Shown: positions 1 to 9,094 of the stretch, piece by piece
Layout: each line of letters starts with the position of its first letter
How positions within the stretch are numbered: position 1 is the stretch's first letter
DNA from: Erythrobacter insulae
GTDB lineage: Bacteria > Pseudomonadota > Alphaproteobacteria > Sphingomonadales > Sphingomonadaceae
Length of the DNA: 64,000 bases
Direction: 5' to 3'
NCBI RefSeq assembly: GCF_007004095.1
Contig: NZ_VHJK01000001.1
Span: 1,616,501 to 1,680,500, forward strand
Notes under the pieces: model-generated
Seen by the model: the letters and a program-made list of their open reading frames with translations, nothing else
Databases searched by the model: none
Told to the model about the DNA's origin: nothing
Position numbers and translations under genes: made by a program

Positions 1-2
1 CG

Positions 3-563
3 CTGGAGCGGATGAAGGCAAATCAGCTGTCGGCGCTGGATGTTGATCACAAATTCGGCACAGTGGGCGCGGTGGCGCTCGACATGGACGGCAATCTCGC
101 CGCGGGGACATCAACTGGCGGGATGACGGGCAAACGCTGGGGCCGGATCGGCGATGCGCCGGTCATCGGAGCTGGAACGTACGCCGATAATCGCAGCTGC
201 GCGGTTTCGGCAACGGGGTGGGGCGAATACTTCATCCGTGTCGGCGTGGCGCAGGAGATTTGCACGCGGTTGCGCTATCGCTTTCAGATTGATCTCAATG
301 CCGCGCAATTGACAGTCCCCAAGGACAAAGAAGGCAATCCATCCTACTATATCCACTCCTACGAAATGCCACTCAGCCTAGAGGCGGCTCAGGAAGAAGC
401 GGACATCGTTATGTCTGATGTAAAGGATCTGGGCGGCGATGGAGGGGTTATTCTGGTGACGCGGGAAGGCCACGCGCTCTACAGCTTTAACACAACCGGC
501 ATGTACCGAGGCCGCGCGACCAGCGACGGGGTAAACGAAGTTGCGATTTTCGCTGCGGAGTGA
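3..563 (+). CDS. Isoaspartyl peptidase / L-asparaginase, C-terminal part (truncated by window edge)
   Basis: This is the 3' part of an N-terminal-nucleophile hydrolase of the plant-type asparaginase/isoaspartyl peptidase family. The frame is open to the left edge, so the alpha subunit lies outside the window. The sequence GTVGAVALD carries the conserved Gly-Thr cleavage point; this threonine becomes the nucleophile of the beta subunit after self-cleavage. Further on, STGG and the motif GAGTYADN match the substrate-binding part of the beta subunit. Family members remove beta-aspartyl residues from peptides and hydrolyse asparagine. The true start cannot be seen. The next gene is convergent, 15 bases away. 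The family call is firm; substrate preference cannot be read from the sequence. Confidence 0.9.
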   Translation: MERMKANQLSALDVDHKFGTVGAVALDMDGNLAAGTSTGGMTGKRWGRIGDAPVIGAGTYADNRSCAVSATGWGEYFIRVGVAQEICTRLRYRFQIDLNAAQLTVPKDKEGNPSYYIHSYEMPLSLEAAQEEADIVMSDVKDLGGDGGVILVTREGHALYSFNTTGMYRGRATSDGVNEVAIFAAE

Positions 564-578
564 CGCTGCAATTTGCTG

Positions 579-1490
579 CTAGAATGGCAGAATTCGGTCT
601 CTTCGGGCGAAATCAGCGATGATTTCGCCCACCCGCGCCAAGGCTGTTTCTGACGTCGGATCAATGCCTTTATGCGTCTCACGAGCCCGGAAATAGGTCG
701 CGAATGTGATCGGCGGGTGTTTTTCAGGTTCGACAAAACCGATATCAACATACAGGCTGCCCATGCCTGGCCAGATCGAGGTGCCGGTCTTGTCGCCCGA
801 ACGCCATTCATCCGGCAACCCTGCACGGACACGGCGCATTCCCGTGGATGTATCGGTCATCCATTGGCGCAGCATGGATTGCTCGGATGCGGGCAGAACA
901 TCGCCAAAGGCAATTTTTGCAACGGTGCGGGCCATGGCAGAGGGCGTAGTCGTATCGCGGACCTCCGTGATGGGCACGTTGTTTAGCGCAGGTTCCATCC
1001 GGTCGAGGCGGCTGGTTTCATCGCCAATCGAGCGCCAGAAACCTGTCATTGCTTGCGGTCCGCCCACTTCACGCAACAGAATATTCGCAGCCGCATTGTC
1101 GGAAAATTTCTGCACGGCTTCGGCCAGTTCGAGGAGTGTTGCGCCTTCGCCCAGCCGCTCTGTCGTGAAAGGAGAAACAGACATGAGCGCGTCTCGCGTC
1201 CATGTTACTCGCCGGTCCAGACTGTCCTGTCCCGCCGCATTCCGCGCCAGCACCATCGCGGCTAGCGACAGTTTGAAAGAGGAACAATGGCCGAACCGCC
1301 TATCCCGGTTCAGGCCGACGCAATAGCCGGTGGCTGTATCATAAATCTCTGCACCCAGCATGCCATTGGCCGCCGCCTCTGCAATGCGCAGCTTTGCCGT
1401 CAACCGTCCCAGCGGGCTCTGATCCGGCGGAAGGCATGCCGATGCACCAAGTGCGAGTGTTCCACCCATAAAAGCGCGCCGCCGGATCAT
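579..1490 (-). CDS. bla: Class A beta-lactamase, probable Tat-exported lipoprotein
   Basis: A serine beta-lactamase that hydrolyses beta-lactams outside the inner membrane. With the start at 1490 (303 aa) the key residues fall exactly at standard Ambler positions: S70-S-F-K73, S130-D-N132, E166 with N170, and K234-T-G236. The N-terminus is MIRRRAF followed by a hydrophobic stretch and Cys19, suggesting twin-arginine export and lipid attachment; the lipobox (ASAC) is only fair. The start at 1490 is preferred over 1511 because its ATG overlaps the stop of the upstream GNAT remnant as ATGA. Residue 69 is Cys but residue 238 is Ser, so the disulfide of class A carbapenemases is absent. The gene is the last of the MoxR operon, an unusual position. 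No blaR/blaI or ampR regulator is nearby. The spectrum cannot be predicted. Confidence 0.93.
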   Translation of the reverse strand: MIRRRAFMGGTLALGASACLPPDQSPLGRLTAKLRIAEAAANGMLGAEIYDTATGYCVGLNRDRRFGHCSSFKLSLAAMVLARNAAGQDSLDRRVTWTRDALMSVSPFTTERLGEGATLLELAEAVQKFSDNAAANILLREVGGPQAMTGFWRSIGDETSRLDRMEPALNNVPITEVRDTTTPSAMARTVAKIAFGDVLPASEQSMLRQWMTDTSTGMRRVRAGLPDEWRSGDKTGTSIWPGMGSLYVDIGFVEPEKHPPITFATYFRARETHKGIDPTSETALARVGEIIADFARRDRILPF

Positions 1491-1732
1491 GCGAGATGTT
1501 TCTCCATACAAAGGTCGTATTCGTCAGCGCCATAGTCGCCGAAAGCGCGGCATTGGGCAAATCCGAACGCTTCATCAAGGTGGACGGCGGGGCGAAAAGG
1601 CGCAGTCCGGCCGTTTTTCAGACTTAACCACGTATATTCGCGCGCTTCAGGCACCTTGATTAGATGAAGACACGGCGGACCCAGCGCATCATGGCCTGAT
1701 AGGTCATCCGGCTGGATATCGAATTGCGTCAT
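1487..1732 (-). pseudogene. GNAT N-acetyltransferase with most of its core deleted (81 aa remnant)
   Basis: The reading frame begins like a GNAT acetyltransferase (FDIQPDDLSGHDAL) and ends like the end of the same family (EAREYTWLSLKNG, then AFGFAQCRAFGDY and a final MEK). From my memory of the family, a normal protein is about 150 to 160 residues. Roughly 70 to 80 residues are missing between about residues 17 and 22, including the acetyl-CoA-binding Q/RxxGxG/A loop. The frame stays open, so it may still be translated, but it should not acetylate anything. It overlaps the upstream RDD gene and the downstream bla gene by ATGA on both sides. It may persist only because it carries translational coupling. 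Confidence 0.7.
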
Positions 1733-2649
1733 GAGAACTTGTTGGCCTTGCGTTTGCCAAAGCGCATATCGCCTTCGAGCTTGGCGCGCAGCTGAGCATA
1801 GAATGCCTCCAGAAATGCGCGCTCGTCTCCTGCACCCGGATCCCAGCCAATTTTGCGGCAGATGGTTTCATGGACCGCCGAAAGCGCATCGGTTTGATTG
1901 TCGCGCAGCATCCGTTCCAGCGTCTGCAATTCATGCTCGCCATAGATCGAAAGCTCTGCATCCCCAAAGGCATAGCGTGCGCCTGTGATTGCGCTTGATC
2001 CCTTGGCCGCGGCCCCCTGGGTCGAAAGAGCCTGGGCAAGTTTGGTGCGCGGGGCTTCGACCACCCATGTCCCCGCAATTACATCCCCTGCGCGCAAAGC
2101 GTCTTTGTTGAAAAAGGGAAACAGCATGAAGATGAGAAACCAGATCAACCCGGCGATCCCGGCATTGCCCGCCGCGCCGCTTGGGGCGACCATGATGAAA
2201 ACGAACGGCATGAACAGTTCGATATCCCGCAGCAAATTACGCGCAATGACCGCTTCGGGGGTTAACCTGCCGCCGTTGCGGGAGGCCACTCTGATACCGA
2301 CAATCCGTTTTCCAAAAGTCGCGCCTCGCGGGCCCAATTCCATACTCAGAAAATACGCATAGCGGGCCAGGAAGCCGAGCAAAATGAGGATGATGAACAG
2401 GAATTCTGCAGCACCAGAAACGCTCTGCTCCATCGCATTGGCGGCGTCTTCGAACAGACCGCCGAGGATCAGCATCAGAATGATCTGCACCGCCATCAGC
2501 GCCAGCGAGATAAACACAAAATCGAGTATCAATGCGCCAATGCGCGATCCACGCGCGGCGATTGTCATCGGGATCGCCAGCCCCTCTGGCGTGATCAATG
2601 TGCGTTCGCGTTTGCGATCGACCGATATCGCTTTGGCTGCTGGATTCAT
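1729..2649 (-). CDS. RDD family membrane protein
   Basis: A 306-residue protein with an RDD domain of about three to four membrane segments (around residues 33-60, 75-100 and 140-170), followed by a long soluble tail of about 120 residues. The RDD signature is visible as RGSRIGALILDF and, later, GPRGATFGKRIVGIRV. The function of RDD proteins is poorly defined; some act in ion transport. The start at 2649 is chosen because it overlaps the upstream gene's stop as ATGA and begins right before the conserved domain; the longer frame to 2976 lies inside the upstream gene. It belongs to the MoxR operon, where RDD and SpoIIM-like proteins commonly accompany MoxR and DUF58. Confidence 0.85.
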   Translation of the reverse strand: MNPAAKAISVDRKRERTLITPEGLAIPMTIAARGSRIGALILDFVFISLALMAVQIILMLILGGLFEDAANAMEQSVSGAAEFLFIILILLGFLARYAYFLSMELGPRGATFGKRIVGIRVASRNGGRLTPEAVIARNLLRDIELFMPFVFIMVAPSGAAGNAGIAGLIWFLIFMLFPFFNKDALRAGDVIAGTWVVEAPRTKLAQALSTQGAAAKGSSAITGARYAFGDAELSIYGEHELQTLERMLRDNQTDALSAVHETICRKIGWDPGAGDERAFLEAFYAQLRAKLEGDMRFGKRKANKFS

Positions 2650-3737
2650 TGGCCATCTTCTGCGCGTTGCGGTTGATAGACAAAGAAATACGCAATCCAG
2701 AACAGCAGAAACGCGCCGCCGATCAGGTAACGGCTTGCGGCTCCTTCGACCAATTGGCGCGGGAAAGCTTCGAGCATCGCGGCCACAACCATCATCAGGA
2801 CAACACCGACCATAACAACCGCGCCGCGCCGGCCGCTTTCGGAAGCCGCGTCTAGAATGGAGCGTTCTCCGGGAAAGGCCATGGAGCGGCCAATGTGCAG
2901 ACCCGCAGCCCCTGACAAAAGGATGCCGAACAATTCTGTGGTCCCATGAACGCTTAACCAAGCGCCAAATTCCCATCCCAATCCGGCGCTGGCAAACAGC
3001 CAGACCATCGCGCCCAGCATCGCCATATTGTGAATCAGCAAAAGCAACGAGGGGATACCGAACGCAAACCCGAGAGCAAATGCGAGGATGCAGACGCCTG
3101 CATTAATGCTGAAAAGATAAGCGGCAAAGACCGATAAACCGGCTGTTTCGTTTTCAACTTCTATGGTCTCAAGCAAGACGTCCCGGCTGGCTCCCGGTAC
3201 ACGGCCATCTGAAAGATTGGTTGGTACAAGGCGGTAATACCAGTCGGTATTCTGCAGAACGAGAAGCCAACCAACCAGCGCGCCTGCAACCATCACGAAT
3301 AATGCAATACACACGTCGAGCCATATTTCGCGCACGGCCCGGCTCCAGCCGCCCAGAAAGAATTCGCGCAGCCACCCAAATAAGCCTTTGCGCGGACCGT
3401 AAACCTGAAACCAGGCGCGCTGAACGAGGCTTTCCAGATACGTCAGTGTCGCCGCATCAAGAGTGGTCTCGCGCGCCACGGAAAGGCTTGATGCAGCGGT
3501 CCGATAAAGGGTCGGCAAAGCAAGCAGGTCCTCATCGGTGATCCTGCGTGTTCCGCCTTTTTCCATAGCGACAACAATATCTTCGAGCCTGCGCCAGTCG
3601 CCTTCGCGCTCCAGTCGGAACCGGTCCGACCGCAGGGCCGCACTTTCGATATCTGCAGGCGCTTCAATCTCGCCCCTGCCGAACCACGATCCGATCCGGT
3701 GCTTTACGCCCGCAGCAGTGGTTAAAGGAGCGCTCAT
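2646..3737 (-). CDS. Stage II sporulation protein M-like integral membrane protein
   Basis: A 363-residue protein with a soluble N-terminal part of about 130 residues and a membrane part with about six hydrophobic segments. The membrane part contains the family's conserved region around AFALGFAFGIPSLLLLIHN and VHGTTELFGILLSGAAG. This is the SpoIIM/DUF95 family; outside spore formers it is found beside MoxR ATPases and its job is unknown. The start at 3737 (MSAPLTT) overlaps the DUF58 stop as ATGA. The product may form a membrane complex with the RDD, DUF58 and MoxR proteins, which is inferred from conserved gene order. Confidence 0.85.
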   Translation of the reverse strand: MSAPLTTAAGVKHRIGSWFGRGEIEAPADIESAALRSDRFRLEREGDWRRLEDIVVAMEKGGTRRITDEDLLALPTLYRTAASSLSVARETTLDAATLTYLESLVQRAWFQVYGPRKGLFGWLREFFLGGWSRAVREIWLDVCIALFVMVAGALVGWLLVLQNTDWYYRLVPTNLSDGRVPGASRDVLLETIEVENETAGLSVFAAYLFSINAGVCILAFALGFAFGIPSLLLLIHNMAMLGAMVWLFASAGLGWEFGAWLSVHGTTELFGILLSGAAGLHIGRSMAFPGERSILDAASESGRRGAVVMVGVVLMMVVAAMLEAFPRQLVEGAASRYLIGGAFLLFWIAYFFVYQPQRAEDGQ

Positions 3738-5074
3738 CCGATGGCCTCGCTGTTCTTGATCGCGAAGTAGCGGTCGATCAGCTGGTATCCGATCTGATCC
3801 CATGGTGCCTCAACCACATTGACACCCATACGGCGCAGGCGTTGCAGCACCACGGCACGCTGGGTCGCCAGTGTATCGGCGGTGACACTGCGGGCGAGTG
3901 TGGCGATATCTCCGGGTTCTTCGCTGACGAAAGTCTCAAGCTCGCTATCGGCAATCGTGACAAACAAGACGAGATGTTTCTCGACGAGCCTGCCAATGCT
4001 TTCGATCATCATTTCCGCCGCGGTCGGATCAGTGAAATCGGAAAACAGCACAACCATCGAGCGCCGCTGAAGTTTTGCTGTCAGGGTTGCCAGAGCCAGA
4101 GTGAAATTGGGCTCGCTCGCTTCGTAATCAAGTGCGGCAGCGGCGCTCTGCAAGCGATGAAAAGATCGGCTGTTTGAAGCGAATGGCGTCAAGACCTGCG
4201 GGCGCTGGGCAAAGCCGAACAGCGATACTTTATCGCCTCCTTTAAGAGCGACATAAGCGCATGTGAGCGCGGCAGAGACGGCTCTATCGATGCGCGGCAT
4301 GCCATCAACCGGTTCGCACATGGCCTGTCCGCAATCAAACGCAAAGACGATCTGATTGTTGCGCTCGCTTTCATTTTCGCGAGCGTAAAGGTGGTTGTGC
4401 CGCGCACTTGCTTTCCAATCGATGCGGCGCCGGTCCATTCCTGCTTCGTATTCCGACAAGGCCTCAAATTGAGTGCCTTCGCCGCGAATCCGGCGCGCGA
4501 TCAGGCCGTTTTGCGAATTGCGAAGAAACGTCTGCAATTCGCGGCTGCGAACAGGGGAGAGGTCTGGCCAGATGCGCAGCTCTTTATCCAGCGACTGGAT
4601 CGTCTGCCGCGCGCCAAGGCCCAAAGGCCCTGTCCACCGCAGCCAGGCGCGCGAGATTGTTGCCGTTCCGCGCCGCGTTGGAAACACATCAAAAGCACCG
4701 CTATACGTGTCTGTGTCTTCATCCTTAAGCAGCGTGAGATTTGCACGGCCAGACTGGCCTAGGCGCGGATCAAATTCGACGGCAGCCTCGGGACCAAAGG
4801 CGGCCTGCCGGTTAAAGCGGGCGAACACTTCGATCGGGGTCGCCTGACCAACTTCTGTATCGGCCGGTAGCTGGACGATCCATTCGCGGCATGTCCCTGC
4901 GAGCAACGCATCCAAAATGATGAGAGCGATTAATACGATCGCTGCAGCCGGCGCGGCCACCCACATTTGCGGCGCAAGCGCCGCGATCACAATCGCGACC
5001 GGAGCAAACGCCGCAATCAGCCAAGCTGCGCGCTCTGTTGGCACAAGAGGAAGGTTGGGGCGGGGCAGCGCCAT
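3734..5074 (-). CDS. DUF58 domain protein (MoxR partner, vWA-like)
   Basis: A 446-residue protein with two N-terminal membrane segments (about residues 16-60), a beta-rich middle, and a DUF58 domain. The DUF58 signature is clear around residues 190-220: GEGTQFEALSEYEAGMDRR, then IDWKASAR. The last third looks like a von Willebrand A fold with FAFDCGQ and VLFSDFTDP as its metal-site-like strands. DUF58 proteins are encoded beside MoxR ATPases almost everywhere and are thought to be their partners or clients in assembling or activating envelope or redox proteins. The gene starts 4 bases after the moxR stop and overlaps the SpoIIM-like gene. Confidence 0.9.
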   Translation of the reverse strand: MALPRPNLPLVPTERAAWLIAAFAPVAIVIAALAPQMWVAAPAAAIVLIALIILDALLAGTCREWIVQLPADTEVGQATPIEVFARFNRQAAFGPEAAVEFDPRLGQSGRANLTLLKDEDTDTYSGAFDVFPTRRGTATISRAWLRWTGPLGLGARQTIQSLDKELRIWPDLSPVRSRELQTFLRNSQNGLIARRIRGEGTQFEALSEYEAGMDRRRIDWKASARHNHLYARENESERNNQIVFAFDCGQAMCEPVDGMPRIDRAVSAALTCAYVALKGGDKVSLFGFAQRPQVLTPFASNSRSFHRLQSAAAALDYEASEPNFTLALATLTAKLQRRSMVVLFSDFTDPTAAEMMIESIGRLVEKHLVLFVTIADSELETFVSEEPGDIATLARSVTADTLATQRAVVLQRLRRMGVNVVEAPWDQIGYQLIDRYFAIKNSEAIG

Positions 5075-5078
5075 CAGA

Positions 5079-6041
5079 CTAACGCGGCGCCTCGGTGCTT
5101 TCGACCAGTTCAGCGACCAGAGCCTCTATGTCGCGCCCTTCGATTTCAGCAGCCGGGCTGAGTGTCAGACGGTGGCGCAGAACAGGAACGGCGAGCGCTT
5201 TGACATCGTCCGGGATGGCATAGGCGCGTCCGGCCAGCGCGGCGCGCGCGCGAGCCGCATTGGCAAGCATGACGGCGGCACGCGGGCTGGCACCGACGGC
5301 GAGTTCTGCGTGTTCACGCGTCGCTCTGATCAACTGCACGACATATTGCGTGATCTCTTTGGCTACGGTGACATGTTGAAGCGCGGAACTGGCCGCGACC
5401 AATTGATTGGTGTTGGCGACAGCTTTGACACCCAAATCGGCCGGACGCTGCGGCCCTTGGCGCTTACCGAAATCGGTAACGATCCGGGTTTCCTCAGCTT
5501 CATCAGGATACTCGACCAGGAGTTTAAACAGGAACCGGTCAAGCTGTGCCTCGGGCAAAGGATAAACGCCCTGGTTCTCAATCGGGTTCTGGGTGGCGAC
5601 CACCATAAAGCGCGGCGGCAATTGGTGTGTTTCCCCATCCAGTGTGACGCGCCGTTCCTGCATCGCTTCGAGCAAGGCGGCCTGCGTCTTGGGCGGCGTC
5701 CGGTTGATTTCATCGGCGAGCAGCACCTCGCAGAAAATCGGGCCGCGCGTTAGCGTGAACTGACTGGTCTGAAAATTGAACAGGTTGGAACCAAGAATAT
5801 CGCCCGGCAAAAGGTCAGGTGTGAATTGGATCCGTCCAAAATCAAGGCCCAGCGCCGCTGCGAAACTGTTCGCCAGAAAGGTTTTGGCTGTTCCCGGAGG
5901 GCCTTCCAGCAGCACGTGCCCTTCGCTGACCATCGCAACCAGCAATTGTTCGATTATCTCATTTTGACCGACTACGGCCTTTGCTATTTCGGCGCGGATC
6001 GCATCGGCCAAAGTGCGCAATTCGTCTAGGCTCATGCTCAT
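5079..6041 (-). CDS. MoxR family AAA+ ATPase
   Basis: A 320-residue AAA+ ATPase of the MoxR group. Walker A is GPPGTAKT (around residues 46-53), Walker B is LLADEINR (around 111-118), and the sensor region follows as [20 protein letters not shown]. The C-terminal lid domain carries [18 protein letters not shown], typical of MoxR. These enzymes act as chaperones that insert cofactors or remodel vWA-domain partners. The start ATG overlaps the upstream DUF4350 stop. It is the core of the operon DUF4129-DUF4350-MoxR-DUF58-SpoIIM-RDD. Confidence 0.95.
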   Translation of the reverse strand: MSMSLDELRTLADAIRAEIAKAVVGQNEIIEQLLVAMVSEGHVLLEGPPGTAKTFLANSFAAALGLDFGRIQFTPDLLPGDILGSNLFNFQTSQFTLTRGPIFCEVLLADEINRTPPKTQAALLEAMQERRVTLDGETHQLPPRFMVVATQNPIENQGVYPLPEAQLDRFLFKLLVEYPDEAEETRIVTDFGKRQGPQRPADLGVKAVANTNQLVAASSALQHVTVAKEITQYVVQLIRATREHAELAVGASPRAAVMLANAARARAALAGRAYAIPDDVKALAVPVLRHRLTLSPAAEIEGRDIEALVAELVESTEAPR

Positions 6042-7315
6042 TTCGCAAGTTTCCCTTCAAGCTCTCTCAGCGCCTGTGCGGCGCGTAGTATTTCGGTGGA
6101 TGATCGGGCTTCGCGCAACCGATCTGCGCGAAGCGAATAGGGTTCTTCTTCGGGCAAACGCACCGCGAGCGCCGCATCAATCGCTTCGGCATCATGCTTT
6201 ATCAATCCAAGCCGGCTCGCCAGCCGCCGGGCAGACAAATCGGCATAGGGCGCGGCAAGCAAACCAAACCGCCTGGCCCGGACAATCAGGCCAGCTCCAT
6301 TGCTCACCAGCTGTTTTTTGCCAAATGCAATTTCCGGACCGCCAATCGCAGCAGGGCCAAATCGCAAAAATGCGCGCCACGCGATGCTCAGCATCGCCAG
6401 TATCAGGCACAATGTGGCCGCCAGAAAGGGCGGTCGAAACGCGAGCGTCAGAAGATTTTCCGCGCCGCCAAATCCATTCAGAGTCAAATCAAAGGTAACG
6501 GCAGAATAATCGCCTTCATATCCAGCCTGCTGGACAAGCGCGATGGCTGCGGCTGCGTTTTCTTGGCGGGATAGACCGTAATTGTTCACCAGATCGGGTT
6601 CGACGACAAAGACTGTCCAATGGGCATTGTTGTAATATTCGCTGTCTTCCTCGCCCAGCACGCTTAGCGCAAGAATATGCCCGCTTTGATCGGTGATCAA
6701 AGGGTCATGCAGGGCGCTTTGTTCGGCATAGGCGATGGTCTTGGTCGGCACCTCTCCGCTTTGATCCAGCCCGCTCCACTGCGGCACTTCATCGTCTTCC
6801 AGAGTTTCGATTTTCTGCGTCAGAGCAAAGGGTGCCGGAAGCTCGCTGGTCCACTGGAGGGTGTTGGCGCTGCCAAGTGCAACCCAGCCGTCTTTGAATT
6901 TATCGGCAGTTTCGGCGGGCAAATTGTTAGGCGGGCCGCTGGCCGACCATTTGGGCAAAATGACCATCGTCGGCCCCAGATAATCGCGTGCCTCCAGGAT
7001 TTGCGCGATGTCTTCGGGATCGGAATAGAGCGGCGGTGTAAGGATAAGAAGATCGGTGGTTTCGAGCCCGCTTGGTGTGCGTGACAGCGTGACGTCGAAC
7101 TGTTCATTCTCAAGCAGTCTGACAAGGCCCGCATAGCCATTCAAACCTGTCGCGCTGGCATGAGCAGCCCCGGTATTGCCGCGATCACCGGTGTCGCCGG
7201 CGCTGATGAAATACAGCAACGCGATAAAGGCGGCAAAGCCGACCAGCACGATGCCCAGCACCCCTGCGCGGCTGAATGGAGAGGCGGATCGCCGTGCCGA
7301 GGCGGTGCCGGTCAT
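6038..7315 (-). CDS. DUF4350 domain membrane protein
   Basis: A 425-residue protein with an N-terminal membrane anchor (about residues 16-40), an extracytoplasmic alpha/beta domain of about 230 residues, and a second membrane segment ([16 protein letters not shown], around residue 290), followed by a cytoplasmic helical tail. The soluble part begins with the DUF4350 pattern ([18 protein letters not shown]) and has the strand-loop LLILTPP. DUF4350 proteins are always close to MoxR and DUF4129 genes; their function is unknown. The start at 7315 overlaps the DUF4129 stop as ATGA; the track of open frame upstream of it lies within that gene. Confidence 0.83.
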   Translation of the reverse strand: MTGTASARRSASPFSRAGVLGIVLVGFAAFIALLYFISAGDTGDRGNTGAAHASATGLNGYAGLVRLLENEQFDVTLSRTPSGLETTDLLILTPPLYSDPEDIAQILEARDYLGPTMVILPKWSASGPPNNLPAETADKFKDGWVALGSANTLQWTSELPAPFALTQKIETLEDDEVPQWSGLDQSGEVPTKTIAYAEQSALHDPLITDQSGHILALSVLGEEDSEYYNNAHWTVFVVEPDLVNNYGLSRQENAAAAIALVQQAGYEGDYSAVTFDLTLNGFGGAENLLTLAFRPPFLAATLCLILAMLSIAWRAFLRFGPAAIGGPEIAFGKKQLVSNGAGLIVRARRFGLLAAPYADLSARRLASRLGLIKHDAEAIDAALAVRLPEEEPYSLRADRLREARSSTEILRAAQALRELEGKLAK

Positions 7316-8022
7316 GCGCGGCTTCCGATTTTGACGAGAGCAAATTCGGTGTAGGCTGCGCGCGCTGCCTCCCAATCGCTTTGATCGAGTGAGCGCAGCG
7401 CGAATAGACTGCGCTCCACGCGTTCGGAAATTGTTCCGAAGGCCCGACGGGCTGCGTCAGACAAAGCGGGCAGGGAGGCAAGCTCTCTTGCGGTGCTCGA
7501 CGGCTCAACCCATTCCGGTTTGGCCGCAGCGATATGGCCAACACTGCGTTGCAGCAGCAGCCGGGTGGCCTCGGCATAGCGCCCTTCGGCCGCCAACCGG
7601 TCGGCATCTTCCAGCAGCGACAGCGTTTCACTGCGGCTGGGAGCCCATTCGGGTTCGCCGCGGGCAGCCCGGTTTGCCTGTTCAGCGCGCCGTTTGCGGC
7701 TGACCGGCCCAATCGTTCGGAAAAGGATGTAGCCCGCAAACGCAATGGCGAGCGCCAAGAGAACCCATTGCAATACGGGCCAAGACGCCCCGATCAATGC
7801 GCCGATAGGGGCCAGCAATTCTGCGAGGAAGCCAAACAATGCATCGAGCGCTTGCTCTATAAAATTGGGCTCACGCGGCTCGATCGGCGGAATATCGACA
7901 GGTTCGAATTGTATGTCGCTATCGCTGCGGACATCGTCCCAACTTTCCAGCGCAGCATTTGTGGCGCTCGCGCTTGTATCAGCACGCGTTTCGACAGGCA
8001 AAGACGAGGCTGCGTTGGTCAT
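7312..8022 (-). CDS. DUF4129 domain protein, first gene of the MoxR operon
   Basis: A 236-residue protein with an acidic N-terminal tail, one or two membrane segments (about residues 58-102, including WVLLALAIAFAGYILF) and a cytoplasmic C-terminal domain. The C-terminal half carries the DUF4129 pattern: repeated short helices around LLEDADRLAAEGRYAEATRL and a final RSLFALRSLDQSDWEAAR. The domain is known only from association with MoxR operons. It is the first gene of the leftward operon; 59 bases separate it from the end of pheA, so it may be transcribed from its own promoter or by read-through from pheA. Confidence 0.82.
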   Translation of the reverse strand: MTNAASSLPVETRADTSASATNAALESWDDVRSDSDIQFEPVDIPPIEPREPNFIEQALDALFGFLAELLAPIGALIGASWPVLQWVLLALAIAFAGYILFRTIGPVSRKRRAEQANRAARGEPEWAPSRSETLSLLEDADRLAAEGRYAEATRLLLQRSVGHIAAAKPEWVEPSSTARELASLPALSDAARRAFGTISERVERSLFALRSLDQSDWEAARAAYTEFALVKIGSRA

Positions 8023-8081
8023 CCATCGTTGGTGGTGGCACGGCTAAAGGCGCGGCGCAACAGCGCATTAAAGCAAACGCT

Positions 8082-8975
8082 CTAACCGCGCGCTCTGGCC
8101 TGTTCATAGGTGCCCAGAATCCGCAATTCCTTGGAATAAAACGCACATTCCTCAAGCGCCCGGTCAACAGCCGGGTTGCCCGGCGCCCCGATAATATCGG
8201 CATAAAACATCGTTGCGGAAAAACTCGCGCCTTTTTGATAGCTTTCCAGCTTGGTCATATTGACGCCGTTGGTCGCAAAGCCGCCCATCGCCTTATACAG
8301 GGCCGCCGGAATGTTCTTTACCTCGAAAACGAAGGTGGTGATTGCCTGCTTGTCCGGTGACACCGGCTGCGCCGCTGCATCGTTCGCCAGAATAACAAAC
8401 CGCGTCATATTATCATGACTGTCCTCGACATTGGTTTCGGCAATGTCGAGATTGTACAGCTCGGCCGCAATTGCAGGTGCGATCGCGGCAAGTTTTGGAT
8501 CGCCTTTTTCCGAAACAAAGGCGGCAGCGCCTGCCGTATCGGCGTGGCTGAGCGGAACAATGCCGCGTTCCCGCAGGAACAGGCGCGATTGACCCAGCGC
8601 CTGAGGGTGGCTGTACGCGACCTCAAACGGACCTTTGCCGATACCCATCAAAGCATGGTGGATCGGCATGAAATATTCACCGACAATCGTCAGCCCGCTT
8701 TCTGGCAACAGAAAGTGGATGTCGGCGACGCGGCCGTGTTGAGAATTTTCAATCGGAATAATCGCCTGACCTGCGCGGCCATCTTTCACCGCCTCCAGGG
8801 CGTCTTCGAAACTGAAGCAGGGAAGGGGCAGGGCATCCGGCCTCGCCTCTCTGGCGGCGCGATGCGAATTTGCGCCGGGCGATCCTTGAAATGCGATAGC
8901 GCGCGGCGGATCGGCTTCGGCTTCTGTACGAAGCTGATCTACGATGGCGAGAGCTGGTCCGGGAAAACTGCGCAT
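8082..8975 (-). CDS. pheA: Prephenate dehydratase
   Basis: A 297-residue monofunctional prephenate dehydratase, which converts prephenate to phenylpyruvate in phenylalanine synthesis. The catalytic domain shows FQGSPGANSHRAA at the start, IPIENSQHGRV around residues 75-85, and the TRF motif as NMTRFVIL. The C-terminal ACT regulatory domain follows, with KLESYQKG where most enzymes have ESRP; this variant is usual in alphaproteobacteria. There is no chorismate mutase domain. The start at 8975 (MRSFPGPAL) was chosen because the family begins about 20 residues before the GSPG motif; the longer frame to 9101 would overlap the divergent cytochrome gene. Confidence 0.94.
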   Translation of the reverse strand: MRSFPGPALAIVDQLRTEAEADPPRAIAFQGSPGANSHRAAREARPDALPLPCFSFEDALEAVKDGRAGQAIIPIENSQHGRVADIHFLLPESGLTIVGEYFMPIHHALMGIGKGPFEVAYSHPQALGQSRLFLRERGIVPLSHADTAGAAAFVSEKGDPKLAAIAPAIAAELYNLDIAETNVEDSHDNMTRFVILANDAAAQPVSPDKQAITTFVFEVKNIPAALYKAMGGFATNGVNMTKLESYQKGASFSATMFYADIIGAPGNPAVDRALEECAFYSKELRILGTYEQARARG

Positions 8976-9094
8976 GATACGCGCTTTGCTAGTGCGGCAA
9001 AGCAGCCGCGGCAAGCCCGGTTGCGCGTTATGCAATGATAGATGTTGCGATCTCTCTTGCAAGCAGCGGAGCCGGGCATTAATGGACCGCACAG

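Noticed and set aside
4917-5753. A 278-residue plus-strand frame opposite DUF58 and moxR
   Set aside because: It crosses the junction of two real genes and has no motif.
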